A stretch of DNA of 64,000 nucleotides from Bacteroidota bacterium (GTDB lineage Bacteria; Bacteroidota; Bacteroidia; Flavobacteriales; Weeksellaceae), in NCBI GenBank assembly GCA_023457935.1, contig JAEXBA010000049.1:1-64000 (forward strand), written 5' to 3'. The translations under genes were made by a program, and so were the position numbers. The notes under the pieces are model-generated. The model was given only the letters and a program-made list of their open reading frames with translations. It had not been told where the DNA came from and did no database searches. Of the stretch, positions 43,593 through 51,887 are shown piece after piece. Positions within the stretch are counted from its first letter, which is position 1; each line of letters begins with the position of its first letter.

Positions 43593-44669
43593 TTGAAGAA
43601 ACAAATCCGTCACCGGCTCAATTCCCACATCAAATCTTTTGTGGAAATCCGCGAAACGGAAAGGTTGTGGCATTTTCCGGTTTTGGCGGGAGTTTGTGTT
43701 GGATTGTGTCTTTTCGTCGGTTGGTTTTTCGGGAAACCTTCGTTCGGAAATATTTCGAGTATGGGCGCATTAACGATTCTGTATTTCACGCATTCATCGC
43801 TTGAAAAAAGAATCAGCCATTTGATTTACTGTGCTTTCGGAATGACGTTCGCGTTTACGTTCGGTTTGGTTTTTAATTTCAATCCGTGGTTAAGCGCTGT
43901 GTCTTTGGCGTTTATTACGTTTCTATCGCATTTGGTGACTTCCTATTTTGATATTCCGCCGCCGCGAAATTTCTTTTTCATCATGGTTGCAGCGGTTGCA
44001 ACAAATCTTCCTTTCGATGTCGATTTAATTCCGATGCGTGTCGGTTTATTTGCAATGGGAGCAATGCTTTCCGTATTATTGGCGTTTTTCTATTCGGTGT
44101 TCATTGCGAAAAATGTGGTGGAATTCACACGCAGAAATCTCCGCAAAAACCGTTACACGAAAACGGTGGAAAGTCTCATTCTCGCCATCTCAATGTTCAT
44201 CGCACTTTTAATCGGTTATGCAATTGACGAAAGCAGTCCGTACTGGATTCCGGTTTCTGCTTTGGCGGTTCTTCAGGGAAAAGATTTAACGCACACTTCC
44301 CAAAGAAATCTTCAGCGTATTCTTGGAACATTTATCGGAATGGGTTTAACGTGGCTTATTTTCGCTGCGAATCCGAATGTTCTGGCTTTAGTTATTACGA
44401 TTGCAGTTCTTCAGATCGTTATTGAAACGCTGGTTGTCAGAAATTATCTGCTCGCTGCGATTTTCATTACGCCGATGACAATTCTTCTCGCGGAAACTGC
44501 AGGCGGAATCAACATCGATTCGGAGACCATTATGAAAGCCCGACTTCTCGATACGGTCATCGGAAGTTTAATCGGTTTTGCAACGGGCTGGATTCTTCAT
44601 CACAACGGGATAATCTCGAATTTGGAGAAAAAATTCCGTGCGTCGCGGTTGCTGTTTCGCCGAAAATAA
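43593..44669 (+). CDS. FUSC family membrane protein
   Basis: The 358-residue product has about ten membrane helices in two similar halves and the FUSC-type phrase QGKDLTHTSQRNLQRILGTFIGMGLTW. The family includes aromatic-acid exporter-like proteins. The start is TTG at 43593, 4 bp after mazG; there is no upstream ATG, and the first internal ATG would remove a helix. Confidence 0.8.
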   Translation: MKKQIRHRLNSHIKSFVEIRETERLWHFPVLAGVCVGLCLFVGWFFGKPSFGNISSMGALTILYFTHSSLEKRISHLIYCAFGMTFAFTFGLVFNFNPWLSAVSLAFITFLSHLVTSYFDIPPPRNFFFIMVAAVATNLPFDVDLIPMRVGLFAMGAMLSVLLAFFYSVFIAKNVVEFTRRNLRKNRYTKTVESLILAISMFIALLIGYAIDESSPYWIPVSALAVLQGKDLTHTSQRNLQRILGTFIGMGLTWLIFAANPNVLALVITIAVLQIVIETLVVRNYLLAAIFITPMTILLAETAGGINIDSETIMKARLLDTVIGSLIGFATGWILHHNGIISNLEKKFRASRLLFRRK

Positions 44670-44671
44670 AA

Positions 44672-44693
44672 AAGCACCTCTTTCGAAGTGCTT
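44672..44693. terminator. Bidirectional terminator between FUSC and DUF779 genes
   Basis: Stem AAGCAC/GTGCTT with T-rich flank on minus (TTTTTTATTTT) and weaker T content on plus. Confidence 0.75.
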
Positions 44694-44697
44694 CTGT

Positions 44698-45117
44698 TTA
44701 TACTTTTTCTTTCCGCTCCTTTTCCTGCTGCATATATTCGTGATACAGCATCGTGTCCTCCAGATTTTTCAGTTCATCTGCAGTAAAAAGTCGGTAATTA
44801 ATTTTAAAAGTTTTCCCTTTCGGAATTTCCAGCGAAAAGCCTCCCGTCCCGAAACCATCCAGAACATCCAGTTCAAAATGCGCATTTTTCCAGTATTCAA
44901 ACAGGTTATGGTCAATCCAGAAATCATAATCCAGGATTTTCCCAATTCGCACATCCTTCGTCCGCGGATAAAAATGACCTTTTCGCAAACACTGCGGCTG
45001 CGTACCTTCACAGCAACCTCCGGCTTGATAAAACATCAGTTCCCCGAATTCTTTTTCGAGTTTTTTTACCAGTTTCAAAGCTTTGGGTGTCGCCGAAAGA
45101 CGTTTCGTTTTTTCCAT
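44698..45117 (-). CDS. DUF779 family protein
   Basis: The 139-residue product has the DUF779 cysteine-rich core FYQAGGCCEGTQPQCLRKG and ends with FSLEIPKGKTFKINYRLF. Members commonly sit beside aldehyde dehydrogenase genes, as here, though a repeat island of 451 bp now separates them. The metal-like Cys cluster suggests redox or metal binding. ATG 45117 is chosen because the upstream 14 codons belong to the repeat element. Confidence 0.88.
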   Translation of the reverse strand: MEKTKRLSATPKALKLVKKLEKEFGELMFYQAGGCCEGTQPQCLRKGHFYPRTKDVRIGKILDYDFWIDHNLFEYWKNAHFELDVLDGFGTGGFSLEIPKGKTFKINYRLFTADELKNLEDTMLYHEYMQQEKERKEKV

Positions 45118-45120
45118 ATT

Positions 45121-45268
45121 TTCTTTTTTAGGAGCAAGGAGATTTTGGATTTCTTTCACATTCCGGTCCCGCTGTTCGCTGTATCTTTTTTCCTGGCTTC
45201 AGCATTTCGACGGGCTCAATGACTTTTCGCCAACAAAAAAGGATGCCGCTTCCATCGGGGCTAGAAAA
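45121..45268 (-). repeat. Interspersed hairpin element A, copy 1
   Basis: A 148-bp element nearly identical (roughly 85-90% by eye) to the reverse complement of 47219-47366. Its minus strand reads CCCGATGG...CATC, long A/T tracts, then GATAC...AGCGGG, closing a hairpin at 45168-45259 with 18 paired positions at the base. The middle contains CATTGAGCCCGTCGAAATG, a common intergenic motif. No ORF or terminal duplication is evident. Confidence 0.8.
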
Positions 45269-45372
45269 CAAGGTCCGGATTTCTTTTCACCGGAATCCAA
45301 TTTCGAGATTTAGTTATCACTATTGGATTTTTCCTGAGTTTTATTTCCGACCTAGGAGATTTTTGCGTTAAT

Positions 45373-45491
45373 AAATTTGAGAATGTTTTCGTTGAAAAAT
45401 TTCCACTGTCCGAGTGGCGGCTAAAATTCTGTTTTACAACAAATTCCGTTTCCGCCCGAGTTTGGAAATTTTAGAAAACACTCTCAAATTT
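45373..45491. repeat. Long hairpin element B (about 119 nt)
   Basis: Terminal arms AAATTTGAGAATGTTTTC (45373-45390) and GAAAACACTCTCAAATTT (45474-45491) pair at 17 of 18 positions. Inner arms around AAATTTCCA/TGGAAATTT and GGCGG/CCGCC also pair. It resembles a miniature inverted-repeat element and lies in the 451-bp gene-free stretch 45118-45568. Confidence 0.75.
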
Positions 45492-45494
45492 TAG

Positions 45495-45543
45495 CAAAAA
45501 GATCCAGTCTTGATCTTTTGTTTCTTTTGTATCAAGACAAAAG
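45495..45543 (-). terminator. Tandem hairpins downstream of aldehyde dehydrogenase
   Basis: Two hairpins: CAAAAGATC-loop-GATCTTTTTG (45495-45520) and CTTTTGTcttgatACAAAAG (45524-45543, read on minus). The first has a T-run on minus and lies 49 bp after the ALDH stop codon, so it is the likely terminator. The sequence is a recurrent intergenic string in flavobacteria. Confidence 0.6.
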
Positions 45544-45568
45544 AAAAAGAGAGAATCTTTTATTTTTC

Positions 45569-47080
45569 TTAGAAGAATCCTAATTTCTTTTTATCATAAG
45601 AAATCAGCATATTCTTTGTCTGTCTGTAATGATCGAGCATCATTTTGTGGTTTTCACGTCCGATTCCGGATTGTTTGTAACCTCCAAACGGCGCTCCTGC
45701 AGGATAATTGTGATATTGGTTTACCCAAACTCTTCCCGCCTGAATTGCTCTTGGAACCTGATAAAGCTGATGCGCATCTCTCGTCCAAACTCCGGCTCCA
45801 AGTCCGTAAATCGTGTCGTTTGCAATTTCAATCGCTTCTGCTTCATCTTTAAAAGTAGTTACAGCCAAAACTGGTCCGAAAATTTCCTCCTGGAACACTC
45901 TCATTTTGTTGTCTCCTTTCAGTAAAGTCGGCTGAATGTAGTAACCGCTCTTCAGATCGCCTTTCAGTTTGTTGGCATCGCCTCCGGTTAAAACTTCACA
46001 ACCTTCTTCTTTTCCGAGTTTAATGTAATTCATGATTTTCTCGTACTGAACATTCGAAGCCTGTGCTCCCATCATCACAGTCGGATCAAGCGGATCTCCG
46101 GTTTTAATGGCTTCAACGCGCTTAATAACTTTCTCGATAAATTTATCATAAATACTTTCCTGAATCAGTAATCGGGAAGGACATGTACAGATTTCACCCT
46201 GGTTGAATGCGAAAAGAACTGCACCTTCAATGGCTTTGTCAAGGAAATCGTCGTCTTCGTCCATCACACTTTCGAAGAAAACGTTCGGAGATTTTCCGCC
46301 GAGTTCAAGTGTTACCGGAATAATATTTTCTGTTGCGTACTGCATTACCATTCTTCCTGTTGCGGTAGAACCTGTGAAGGCAGCTTTTGCCACTTTTGGA
46401 TTCGTTACCAAAGCATGACCCAATTCAGAACCGAAACCGTTTACAATGTTGATGACACCTGCAGGAACAAGATCTTCAATCAGTTCCATTAAAACAAGAA
46501 TAGAAATCGGTGTACTTTCTGCCGGTTTCAGAACGACGCAGTTTCCTGCTGCCAAAGCCGGAGCAAGTTTCCAAACCGCCATCAGAATCGGGAAGTTCCA
46601 AGGAATAATCTGTGCAACAACACCAATCGGTTCGTTCACGATTAAAGAAACCGTATTGCTGTCAAGCTCCATTAAAGAACCTTCTTCAGCGCGGATAACG
46701 CTTGCAAAATATCTGAAATGATCAACTGCTAAGGGAATATCGGCGTTCAACGTTTCGCGGATTGCTTTTCCGTTGTCCACTGTTTCCACTGCAGCGATGT
46801 ATTCCAGGTTTTCTTCGATGCGGTCTGCAATTTTGTTAAGGATGTTGCTTCTTTCTGTTACGGAAGTTTTTCCCCACGTTGCAAAAGCTTTTTCAGCTGC
46901 GTTCACTGCTTTTTCCAGATCTTTTTCGTTGGAATGAGCTGCTTTCGACATTACAGTTCCGTCGAGCGGTGTGATAACGTCAAAATATTTTCCGCTTGCC
47001 GGTTTTGTCCATTTTCCGCCGATGTAATTGTCGTACTGTTTTTTGAATTTTGGTCTGTCGAATGATTTTTTCTTTGCCAT
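45569..47080 (-). CDS. NAD-dependent aldehyde dehydrogenase (acetaldehyde/ExaC type)
   Basis: The 503-residue product oxidises aldehydes to acids. The catalytic cysteine lies in [15 protein letters not shown], the general base in [12 protein letters not shown] and the cofactor region in [20 protein letters not shown] is the form seen in acetaldehyde dehydrogenases of the ExaC/AldB type. Association with a DUF779 gene fits that group. It is flanked by inverted copies of element A. Confidence 0.92.
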   Translation of the reverse strand: MAKKKSFDRPKFKKQYDNYIGGKWTKPASGKYFDVITPLDGTVMSKAAHSNEKDLEKAVNAAEKAFATWGKTSVTERSNILNKIADRIEENLEYIAAVETVDNGKAIRETLNADIPLAVDHFRYFASVIRAEEGSLMELDSNTVSLIVNEPIGVVAQIIPWNFPILMAVWKLAPALAAGNCVVLKPAESTPISILVLMELIEDLVPAGVINIVNGFGSELGHALVTNPKVAKAAFTGSTATGRMVMQYATENIIPVTLELGGKSPNVFFESVMDEDDDFLDKAIEGAVLFAFNQGEICTCPSRLLIQESIYDKFIEKVIKRVEAIKTGDPLDPTVMMGAQASNVQYEKIMNYIKLGKEEGCEVLTGGDANKLKGDLKSGYYIQPTLLKGDNKMRVFQEEIFGPVLAVTTFKDEAEAIEIANDTIYGLGAGVWTRDAHQLYQVPRAIQAGRVWVNQYHNYPAGAPFGGYKQSGIGRENHKMMLDHYRQTKNMLISYDKKKLGFF

Positions 47081-47218
47081 ACTATTTTAGAATTTTATTT
47101 TGATTTGTATTCTTCTAAAATTACTGACAATCCTGAAAAGAAAATGTTAAGAAATGCATAAAGTTTTTTCGGTGCGCAAAATTGTTGCGATTGAAGATTT
47201 CTATCGGATAACTGAAAG

Positions 47219-47366
47219 GGATTTTAGCCCCGATTGCAGCGGCATCCTTTTTTGTTGGCGAAAGGTCATTGAGCCTGTCGAAATGCCGAAGCCAAGAAAA
47301 AAGATACAGCGGAAAGCGGGACCGGAATGTGTAAGAAGACCAAATTTTGTTGCTCCTAAGAAAAAA
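47219..47366 (+). repeat. Interspersed hairpin element A, copy 2 (inverted)
   Basis: On plus, CCCGATTGCAGCGGCATC (47229-47246) and GATACAGCGGAAAGCGGG (47303-47320) pair over 18 positions: 13 Watson-Crick, with A-G, G-A and C-A mismatches conserved in copy 1. Inside lie T6/A6 and GG-CATT/AATG-CC pairings. The element begins directly at the stop codon of the ABC permease gene (47367). The adjacent 47157-47218 holds related-looking non-coding sequence without a copy near 45.2 kb. Confidence 0.82.
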
Positions 47367-48491
47367 TCAGGTAGTCTTTCGGTATCGTAAAACGGCCCAA
47401 ATAATTGAAATAACACCCATTGCTGCAACGACTCCAAAATGCAGCGTGAGATCGCTGAAACTACTGTTTTTTAGCATGATCAGGCGGATTGCTTCCACAC
47501 CGTACGTTACCGGATTGGCGTAAGCTATGTATTTTGCCCAGTCGTTCATACTTTCAATGGGTGTGAATAGTCCGCTCATCAGAATAAAGATCATCATGAA
47601 GAAAAACACGACGAACATTGCCTGTTGCTGCGTTTCGCTGTAGACGGAGACGAGGAGTCCCAAACCGAGCAGCGTGATGAGATAAACCGACACGAAAAGG
47701 TAGAGCAGAAGGAGGCTTCCCTGCATTTCGATGCCGTAGATGAAGACCGTGACGGCCATTCCAATGGTGAATGCAACCATCGCTAAAATCCAGAACGGAA
47801 TTAGTTTTCCGAGGATGAAATCGCGTTTTTTGATGGGCGAAACGTTGATTTGCTCGATGGTGCCGATTTCTTTTTCGGTAACGATGTTGAGCGCCGTTAA
47901 ATATCCGCCGATGAGCGTGACGAGAAATGCGAGAATTCCCGGAACGAGCGACAGACGGTAATTGTAGTTCTCGTTGAACCGGAATTTTGGGATGATTTCC
48001 AGACCGGAATTTTTCTGTGCTGCTTCAATCTGTGGTGACATTTTAATCTGAATATCGCGGTTGAAATCCTGAAGAATCTGTGCGAGATAGGTTGCGGAAA
48101 GTCCGGCTTTAGTTCCGTTGATGGCGTTGATTGCGATAAGAACTTTTTCGCTGCCTTCACGAACGGTGTTTTTCTCAAAGTTGTTAGGGATTTCCAGGAT
48201 GAGGTCTACTTTTTCCTGTTCAACGGCGCGGTACGCAACATTGTAATTCTCGCCGTATTCAATAATTTTGAAATATTCTGAAGCGGTTACTTTTCGGATC
48301 AGCTCTCTTGAATACGTGGATTTATCATGATCAACCACCGCAATTTTCACATTCTTTATTTCGAAACTTGCCGCCAAAGGCAGCACCAGTAACTGAACCA
48401 CCGGCATAATAAATATGATGGCCAATATCGCCGGATTCCTGAAAATCTGCAGGAATTCTTTTCGGATTAATATGGAGAGTGTTCTGAACAT
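47367..48491 (-). CDS. ABC-2 type transporter permease (YbhR-like)
   Basis: The 374-residue product has one N-terminal helix (about 22-42), a periplasmic domain of about 130 residues and five C-terminal helices, the layout of YbhS/YbhR exporters. It opens MFRTLSILIRKEFLQIFRNP, the classical ABC-2 amphipathic start. It is last gene of the exporter operon and ends against element A copy 2. Confidence 0.9.
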   Translation of the reverse strand: MFRTLSILIRKEFLQIFRNPAILAIIFIMPVVQLLVLPLAASFEIKNVKIAVVDHDKSTYSRELIRKVTASEYFKIIEYGENYNVAYRAVEQEKVDLILEIPNNFEKNTVREGSEKVLIAINAINGTKAGLSATYLAQILQDFNRDIQIKMSPQIEAAQKNSGLEIIPKFRFNENYNYRLSLVPGILAFLVTLIGGYLTALNIVTEKEIGTIEQINVSPIKKRDFILGKLIPFWILAMVAFTIGMAVTVFIYGIEMQGSLLLLYLFVSVYLITLLGLGLLVSVYSETQQQAMFVVFFFMMIFILMSGLFTPIESMNDWAKYIAYANPVTYGVEAIRLIMLKNSSFSDLTLHFGVVAAMGVISIIWAVLRYRKTT

Positions 48492-48499
48492 TTGTTTAA

Positions 48500-48527
48500 T
48501 TGAAAGTTGAAATTGGAAAGTTGAAAA
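48500..48527. repeat. Heptad array, 4 units (TTGAAAG type)
   Basis: TTGAAAG, TTGAAAT, TGGAAAG, TTGAAAA in 7-bp phase fill most of the 51-bp spacer between the two permease genes. Confidence 0.75.
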
Positions 48528-48542
48528 TTCTATTTCTAACCA

Positions 48543-49643
48543 TTATTCTAACCGTACTTTAAATTTTTTGACAGCGAGACCGAAGAGCAGGAACATCATT
48601 CCGGTAAGTAGCAGAATGTGTTTCCAGATGACTTCAATTCCGGTTCCTTTAATCATGATGTTTTTTACAATTTCATAATACCATTTTGCGGGAATGACGT
48701 TTCCGATCACCTGCAGCGGAACGGGCATATTTTCAATAGGGAACATAAAACCGCTCAACATTACCGTTGGAAGCATTGTTCCGACCAATGAAATCAACAT
48801 TGCGTTCTGTTGGGAATCAGTGAGGATTGAAATCAGAATTCCAATCAGCAAATTGGTGATAATGAAGATGATACTCACAAAAAACAGCAGAAAAATATTT
48901 CCTTTGATCGGTAAATCCAGAAGCGTAACACTTAGAACCACAATGGAAAACAGAATTATCATCGCCAGAATAAAATACGGAATTGCTTTTGCCAAAATAA
49001 TTACTGCAGGTTTCATCGGAGAAACGAGGAGAACTTCCATGGTTCCAGTTTCCTTTTCGCGTACGATGGCAATTGCGGTCATCAACACACAGATAATCAG
49101 GAGAATTAAAGCCATTACACCGGGAACGAAATTTGGTGCACCTTTAAGTTGCGGATTGTACAGCATTCGGATTTCCGGCTGAATTCCGGTTGCGCTCTGC
49201 ATTGCTGATTGTCCGTAAAAATCCATCACGATATTCGCCATGAAACTGTAAATCTGATTGGCAAAATTGATGTCGGTTCCGTCGGTAATCAGTTGAAGCT
49301 GCGTTTTTTTTCCTGAGGTTAAATTCTCTGAAAAATCATCGGGAATTACCATAACCATCCGGATCTGTCCGGTTTTGAAAGCGTCTTCCGCTTCGTTGAT
49401 GGATTTCAGATTCCGTTCAATATCAAAAAACTGGTTAGAGTTTATTTTCGTAATCAGTTCCGTGGAATTCGGAGATTTGTCGTTGTCGAGGATGCCGATT
49501 TTTGTGTTTTTTACTTCTGTACTCAGTGCAAAACCAAACAGCAGAACCTGCACAATCGGCATTCCGAAAAGAATGAGCAAAGTTCTTCTGTCACGCAAAA
49601 CGTGATAGAATTCTTTCCGTACAAAGGTTAATAGCTGTTTCAC
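48543..49643 (-). CDS. ABC-2 type transporter permease (YbhS-like)
   Basis: The 366-residue product has the same layout as its neighbour: opening MKQLLTFVRKEFYHVLRDRR, one helix, a periplasmic domain and five helices, with EKETGTMEVLLVSPMKP between helices. The two permeases would form a heterodimer. Confidence 0.9.
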   Translation of the reverse strand: MKQLLTFVRKEFYHVLRDRRTLLILFGMPIVQVLLFGFALSTEVKNTKIGILDNDKSPNSTELITKINSNQFFDIERNLKSINEAEDAFKTGQIRMVMVIPDDFSENLTSGKKTQLQLITDGTDINFANQIYSFMANIVMDFYGQSAMQSATGIQPEIRMLYNPQLKGAPNFVPGVMALILLIICVLMTAIAIVREKETGTMEVLLVSPMKPAVIILAKAIPYFILAMIILFSIVVLSVTLLDLPIKGNIFLLFFVSIIFIITNLLIGILISILTDSQQNAMLISLVGTMLPTVMLSGFMFPIENMPVPLQVIGNVIPAKWYYEIVKNIMIKGTGIEVIWKHILLLTGMMFLLFGLAVKKFKVRLE

Positions 49644-49651
49644 TTTTTTAA

Positions 49652-49679
49652 TTGAAAATTGAAAGTGGAAAATTGAAAA
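49652..49679. repeat. Heptad array, 4 units (TTGAAAA type)
   Basis: TTGAAAA, TTGAAAG, TGGAAAA, TTGAAAA in 7-bp phase, 8 bp upstream of the permease start. Confidence 0.75.
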
Positions 49680-49688
49680 TGTTTATTT

Positions 49689-49770
49689 TTTTTACCACAG
49701 TGACACGGAGTTTTCACTGCGCTCATGTTTTTTTTATTGTGTTCTCTGTGCATTCGCTGTGTCTCTGTGT
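49689..49770. repeat. CTCTGTG-type intergenic repeat
   Basis: The spacer contains ACCACAGTGACACGGAG, a T-run and CTCTGTG twice (49744, 49763), ending flush with the ATPase stop codon at 49771. It resembles the 'cacagagacacagag' strings common in intergenic DNA. It has no strict 7-bp phase, unlike neighbouring arrays. Confidence 0.5.
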
Positions 49771-50508
49771 TTAATCTGCGCTTCGTTTTGCTCCTCTTGC
49801 GAGTTGATAAAAAACATCATCCATACTGTCCGTTTCAAACTGTTTTTTTAGGTTTGAAGGAGAATCAAGTGCGGCAATTTTTCCGTCAACCATAATCGAA
49901 ACGCGGTCGCAATATTCTGCTTCGTCCATGTAATGCGTCGTCACGAAAATCGTAATTCCGCGGTCGGCAGCATCGTAAATCAGGTTCCAGAACTGTCTTC
50001 TTGTAACGGGATCAACGCCTCCGGTTGGTTCGTCCAGGAAAACAATTTCCGGATTGTGAAAAATCGCCACCGAAAAAGCCAGTTTCTGTTTCCATCCCAA
50101 CGGAAGTTCGGAAACGAGTTTGTTTTTCTCATTTTCCAGTCCAAGCTTTTGGATGAGTTCTGCACTTTTTTCTTTGAGTTCCTTTCTTCCGATTCCGTAG
50201 ATTCCGCCGAAGAATTCCAGGTTTTCTTTCACTGTCAGATTTCCGTACAGTGAAAATTTCTGACTCATATAACCGATATTTTTCTTGATGTTTTCGGTTT
50301 CTTTATAAACATCAAATCCGGCAACGGTTGCATTTCCTGCTGTAGGAACCGAAAGTCCGCAGAACATTCTCATCGCTGTGGTTTTTCCGGCTCCGTTTGC
50401 TCCAAGAAACCCGAAAATTTCGCCTTTACTTACTTCAAAGCTGATGTGATCGACTGCGGTGAAATCACCAAAAACTTTGGTAATGTTTTCGGCTTTTATG
50501 GCAATCAT
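49771..50508 (-). CDS. ABC transporter ATP-binding protein, second half (YbhF C-half-like)
   Basis: The 245-residue ATPase has Walker A GANGAGKT (36-43), Walker B VFLDEP with Glu160 and a canonical switch histidine (THYMDEA, His192). Its signature loop is non-canonical: LPLGWKQ (135-141) in place of LSGGQ. With the partner ATPase at 50932 it should form a heterodimer energising the two permeases. Confidence 0.93.
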   Translation of the reverse strand: MIAIKAENITKVFGDFTAVDHISFEVSKGEIFGFLGANGAGKTTAMRMFCGLSVPTAGNATVAGFDVYKETENIKKNIGYMSQKFSLYGNLTVKENLEFFGGIYGIGRKELKEKSAELIQKLGLENEKNKLVSELPLGWKQKLAFSVAIFHNPEIVFLDEPTGGVDPVTRRQFWNLIYDAADRGITIFVTTHYMDEAEYCDRVSIMVDGKIAALDSPSNLKKQFETDSMDDVFYQLARGAKRSAD

Positions 50509-50514
50509 AACAAG

Positions 50515-50542
50515 TTGATAGTTGAGAGTTGAAAGTTGAGAG
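50515..50542. repeat. Heptad array, 4 units (TTGAGAG type)
   Basis: TTGATAG, TTGAGAG, TTGAAAG, TTGAGAG in 7-bp phase between the four-helix-bundle stop codon (50546) and the ATPase start (50508). Confidence 0.8.
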
Positions 50543-50545
50543 TGT

Positions 50546-50914
50546 TCATTGTCGTCCTAAATTTTCTTTAGTTGTTTTTACAATTTTTACCAGCATTTTT
50601 ATCAGTTCATTACAATCTTCGGAAACGGACAAATATTCTTTTTCCTGAATAAATTCTCCTCTGTAAAGTAGTAATATCCAATAATCGTTTTCATTGGCTT
50701 CCTTAAGCGCAATGTTCATTTTATTTAAAAAGTCTGCTTTGGACTGCGCATGTTCAGCTTCACGAATCAATGCTCCAATCGCGGTTCCGCTTCTCAAAAG
50801 TTGCTTGGAAAGAATATACTCTTTCCTTTCTTCAGTCAGAATTTTGTAAAGCTTTATCAACCTTATTGAAAATGCGATTGATTTTTCAGATACTGTATTT
50901 TCCATAATATTCAT
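50546..50914 (-). CDS. Four-helix-bundle protein (S23/23S rRNA IVS-protein family)
   Basis: The roughly 122-residue, all-helical protein has the family phrases SIRLIKLYKILTEERKEYILSKQLLRSGTAIGALIREAEHAQS (here split: LLRSGTAIGALIREA is the signature) and KMNIALKEANENDYWILLL. These proteins form pentameric four-helix bundles; the name derives from ORFs in rRNA intervening sequences. Starts 50914 and 50905 are both possible; a TTG at 50935 lies in repeat DNA. It interrupts the exporter operon, between two ATPase genes, with heptad arrays on both sides. Confidence 0.88.
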   Translation of the reverse strand: MNIMENTVSEKSIAFSIRLIKLYKILTEERKEYILSKQLLRSGTAIGALIREAEHAQSKADFLNKMNIALKEANENDYWILLLYRGEFIQEKEYLSVSEDCNELIKMLVKIVKTTKENLGRQ

Positions 50915-50956
50915 TTTCAATTTTTCAACTCTCAATTCTCAACTGTAAACTCTCCA
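50914..50956. repeat. Heptad array, 6 units (TTCTCAA type)
   Basis: TTTTCAA, (one base), TTTTCAA, CTCTCAA, TTCTCAA, CTGTAAA, CTCTCCA. It spans the four-helix-bundle start region and supplies the last codons and TGA stop of the upstream ATPase gene (50932). Confidence 0.75.
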
Positions 50957-51879
50957 CTGTTCGAAAGCAATCGGATAAAACTGTCTTCAATGGTTGCCTT
51001 TGATTCTTTGATGTCGATATTTTCGAATCCTTTTTCTCTTAAATAAGTTTCAATTTCAGCTAAACTAAATTCTTCGTTTTGATTAATGGTCATGTGGACA
51101 AATTCACCGAAGGCATAAACGTTTTTCTTTTGCGGAAAGGTTTCAAGTGCTTTCAGGACGTCTGAAGTTCTTCCAGCTTTAATTTCCAGAAGTAAGTCAG
51201 GGAAGGAGTTGCTGATTTTTTCGGGAGTTTCAATCTGCAGAATTTTTCCATTCTGAATAAGTGCAATGCGGTCGCACAAAGAAGCTTCATCCATATAAGG
51301 CGTTGCCACAACCATCGTAATTCCCTGATTTTTCAGTCGCTTTAACATTTCCCAAAATTCCTTTCTTGAAACGGGATCAACTCCGGTTGTCGGTTCGTCG
51401 AGGAATAAAACTTTTGGTTTATGAATCAGCGCGCAGCATAAAGCCAGTTTCTGTTTCATTCCGCCGGAAAGCTGACCTGCTTTTCTGTGTTTAAATGGCT
51501 CAATCTGAATATAAATATCCCTGATTAAATCATAGTTTTCCTCAATCGTGGTATTGAAAACACTTGCAAAAAATTCCAGATTTTCTTCCACCGACAAATC
51601 CTGATACAGCGAAAATCTTCCCGGCATATAACCCAGAATCTTACGGATTTCCTTGTAATCTTTCACCATGTCCAGATTTTCAATGCTTGCAGAACCGCTG
51701 TCCGGCAAAATTACCGTAGTCAGCATTCTGAAAATTGAAGTTTTTCCGGCGCCGTCGGGACCGATTAATCCAAAGATTTCTCCGTGATCCACATCAAAAC
51801 TCACGCTGTCTACCGCAAGAACTTTATCTTTTTTCTTGCCGTAGGTTTTGGTGAGGTTATTTACGATGATTGATTTCAT
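50932..51879 (-). CDS. ABC transporter ATP-binding protein, first half (YbhF N-half-like)
   Basis: The 315-residue ATPase has Walker A GPDGAGKT (40-47), canonical signature LSGGMKQ (137-143) and Walker B LFLDEP with Glu162. The switch histidine is missing: TPYMDEA has Pro194. A C-terminal tail of about 95 residues follows the ATPase core. ATG 51879 is chosen; the upstream 18 codons are translated heptad repeat (NSLSTFHSQLSTK). Confidence 0.93.
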   Translation of the reverse strand: MKSIIVNNLTKTYGKKKDKVLAVDSVSFDVDHGEIFGLIGPDGAGKTSIFRMLTTVILPDSGSASIENLDMVKDYKEIRKILGYMPGRFSLYQDLSVEENLEFFASVFNTTIEENYDLIRDIYIQIEPFKHRKAGQLSGGMKQKLALCCALIHKPKVLFLDEPTTGVDPVSRKEFWEMLKRLKNQGITMVVATPYMDEASLCDRIALIQNGKILQIETPEKISNSFPDLLLEIKAGRTSDVLKALETFPQKKNVYAFGEFVHMTINQNEEFSLAEIETYLREKGFENIDIKESKATIEDSFIRLLSNSGEFTVEN

Positions 51880-51887
51880 TCTTTTTG

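Noticed and set aside
45118..45159. N-terminal extension of the DUF779 protein
   Set aside because: These codons belong to element A copy 1 and are absent from the family.
45121..47366. Composite transposon carrying aldehyde dehydrogenase
   Set aside because: The flanking element A copies contain no transposase frame, and no terminal duplications were seen; the gene's composition matches its neighbours.
47154..47390. 78-residue plus-strand frame across element A copy 2
   Set aside because: It reads through the hairpin element; copy 1 does not keep the frame, and the peptide has no family features.
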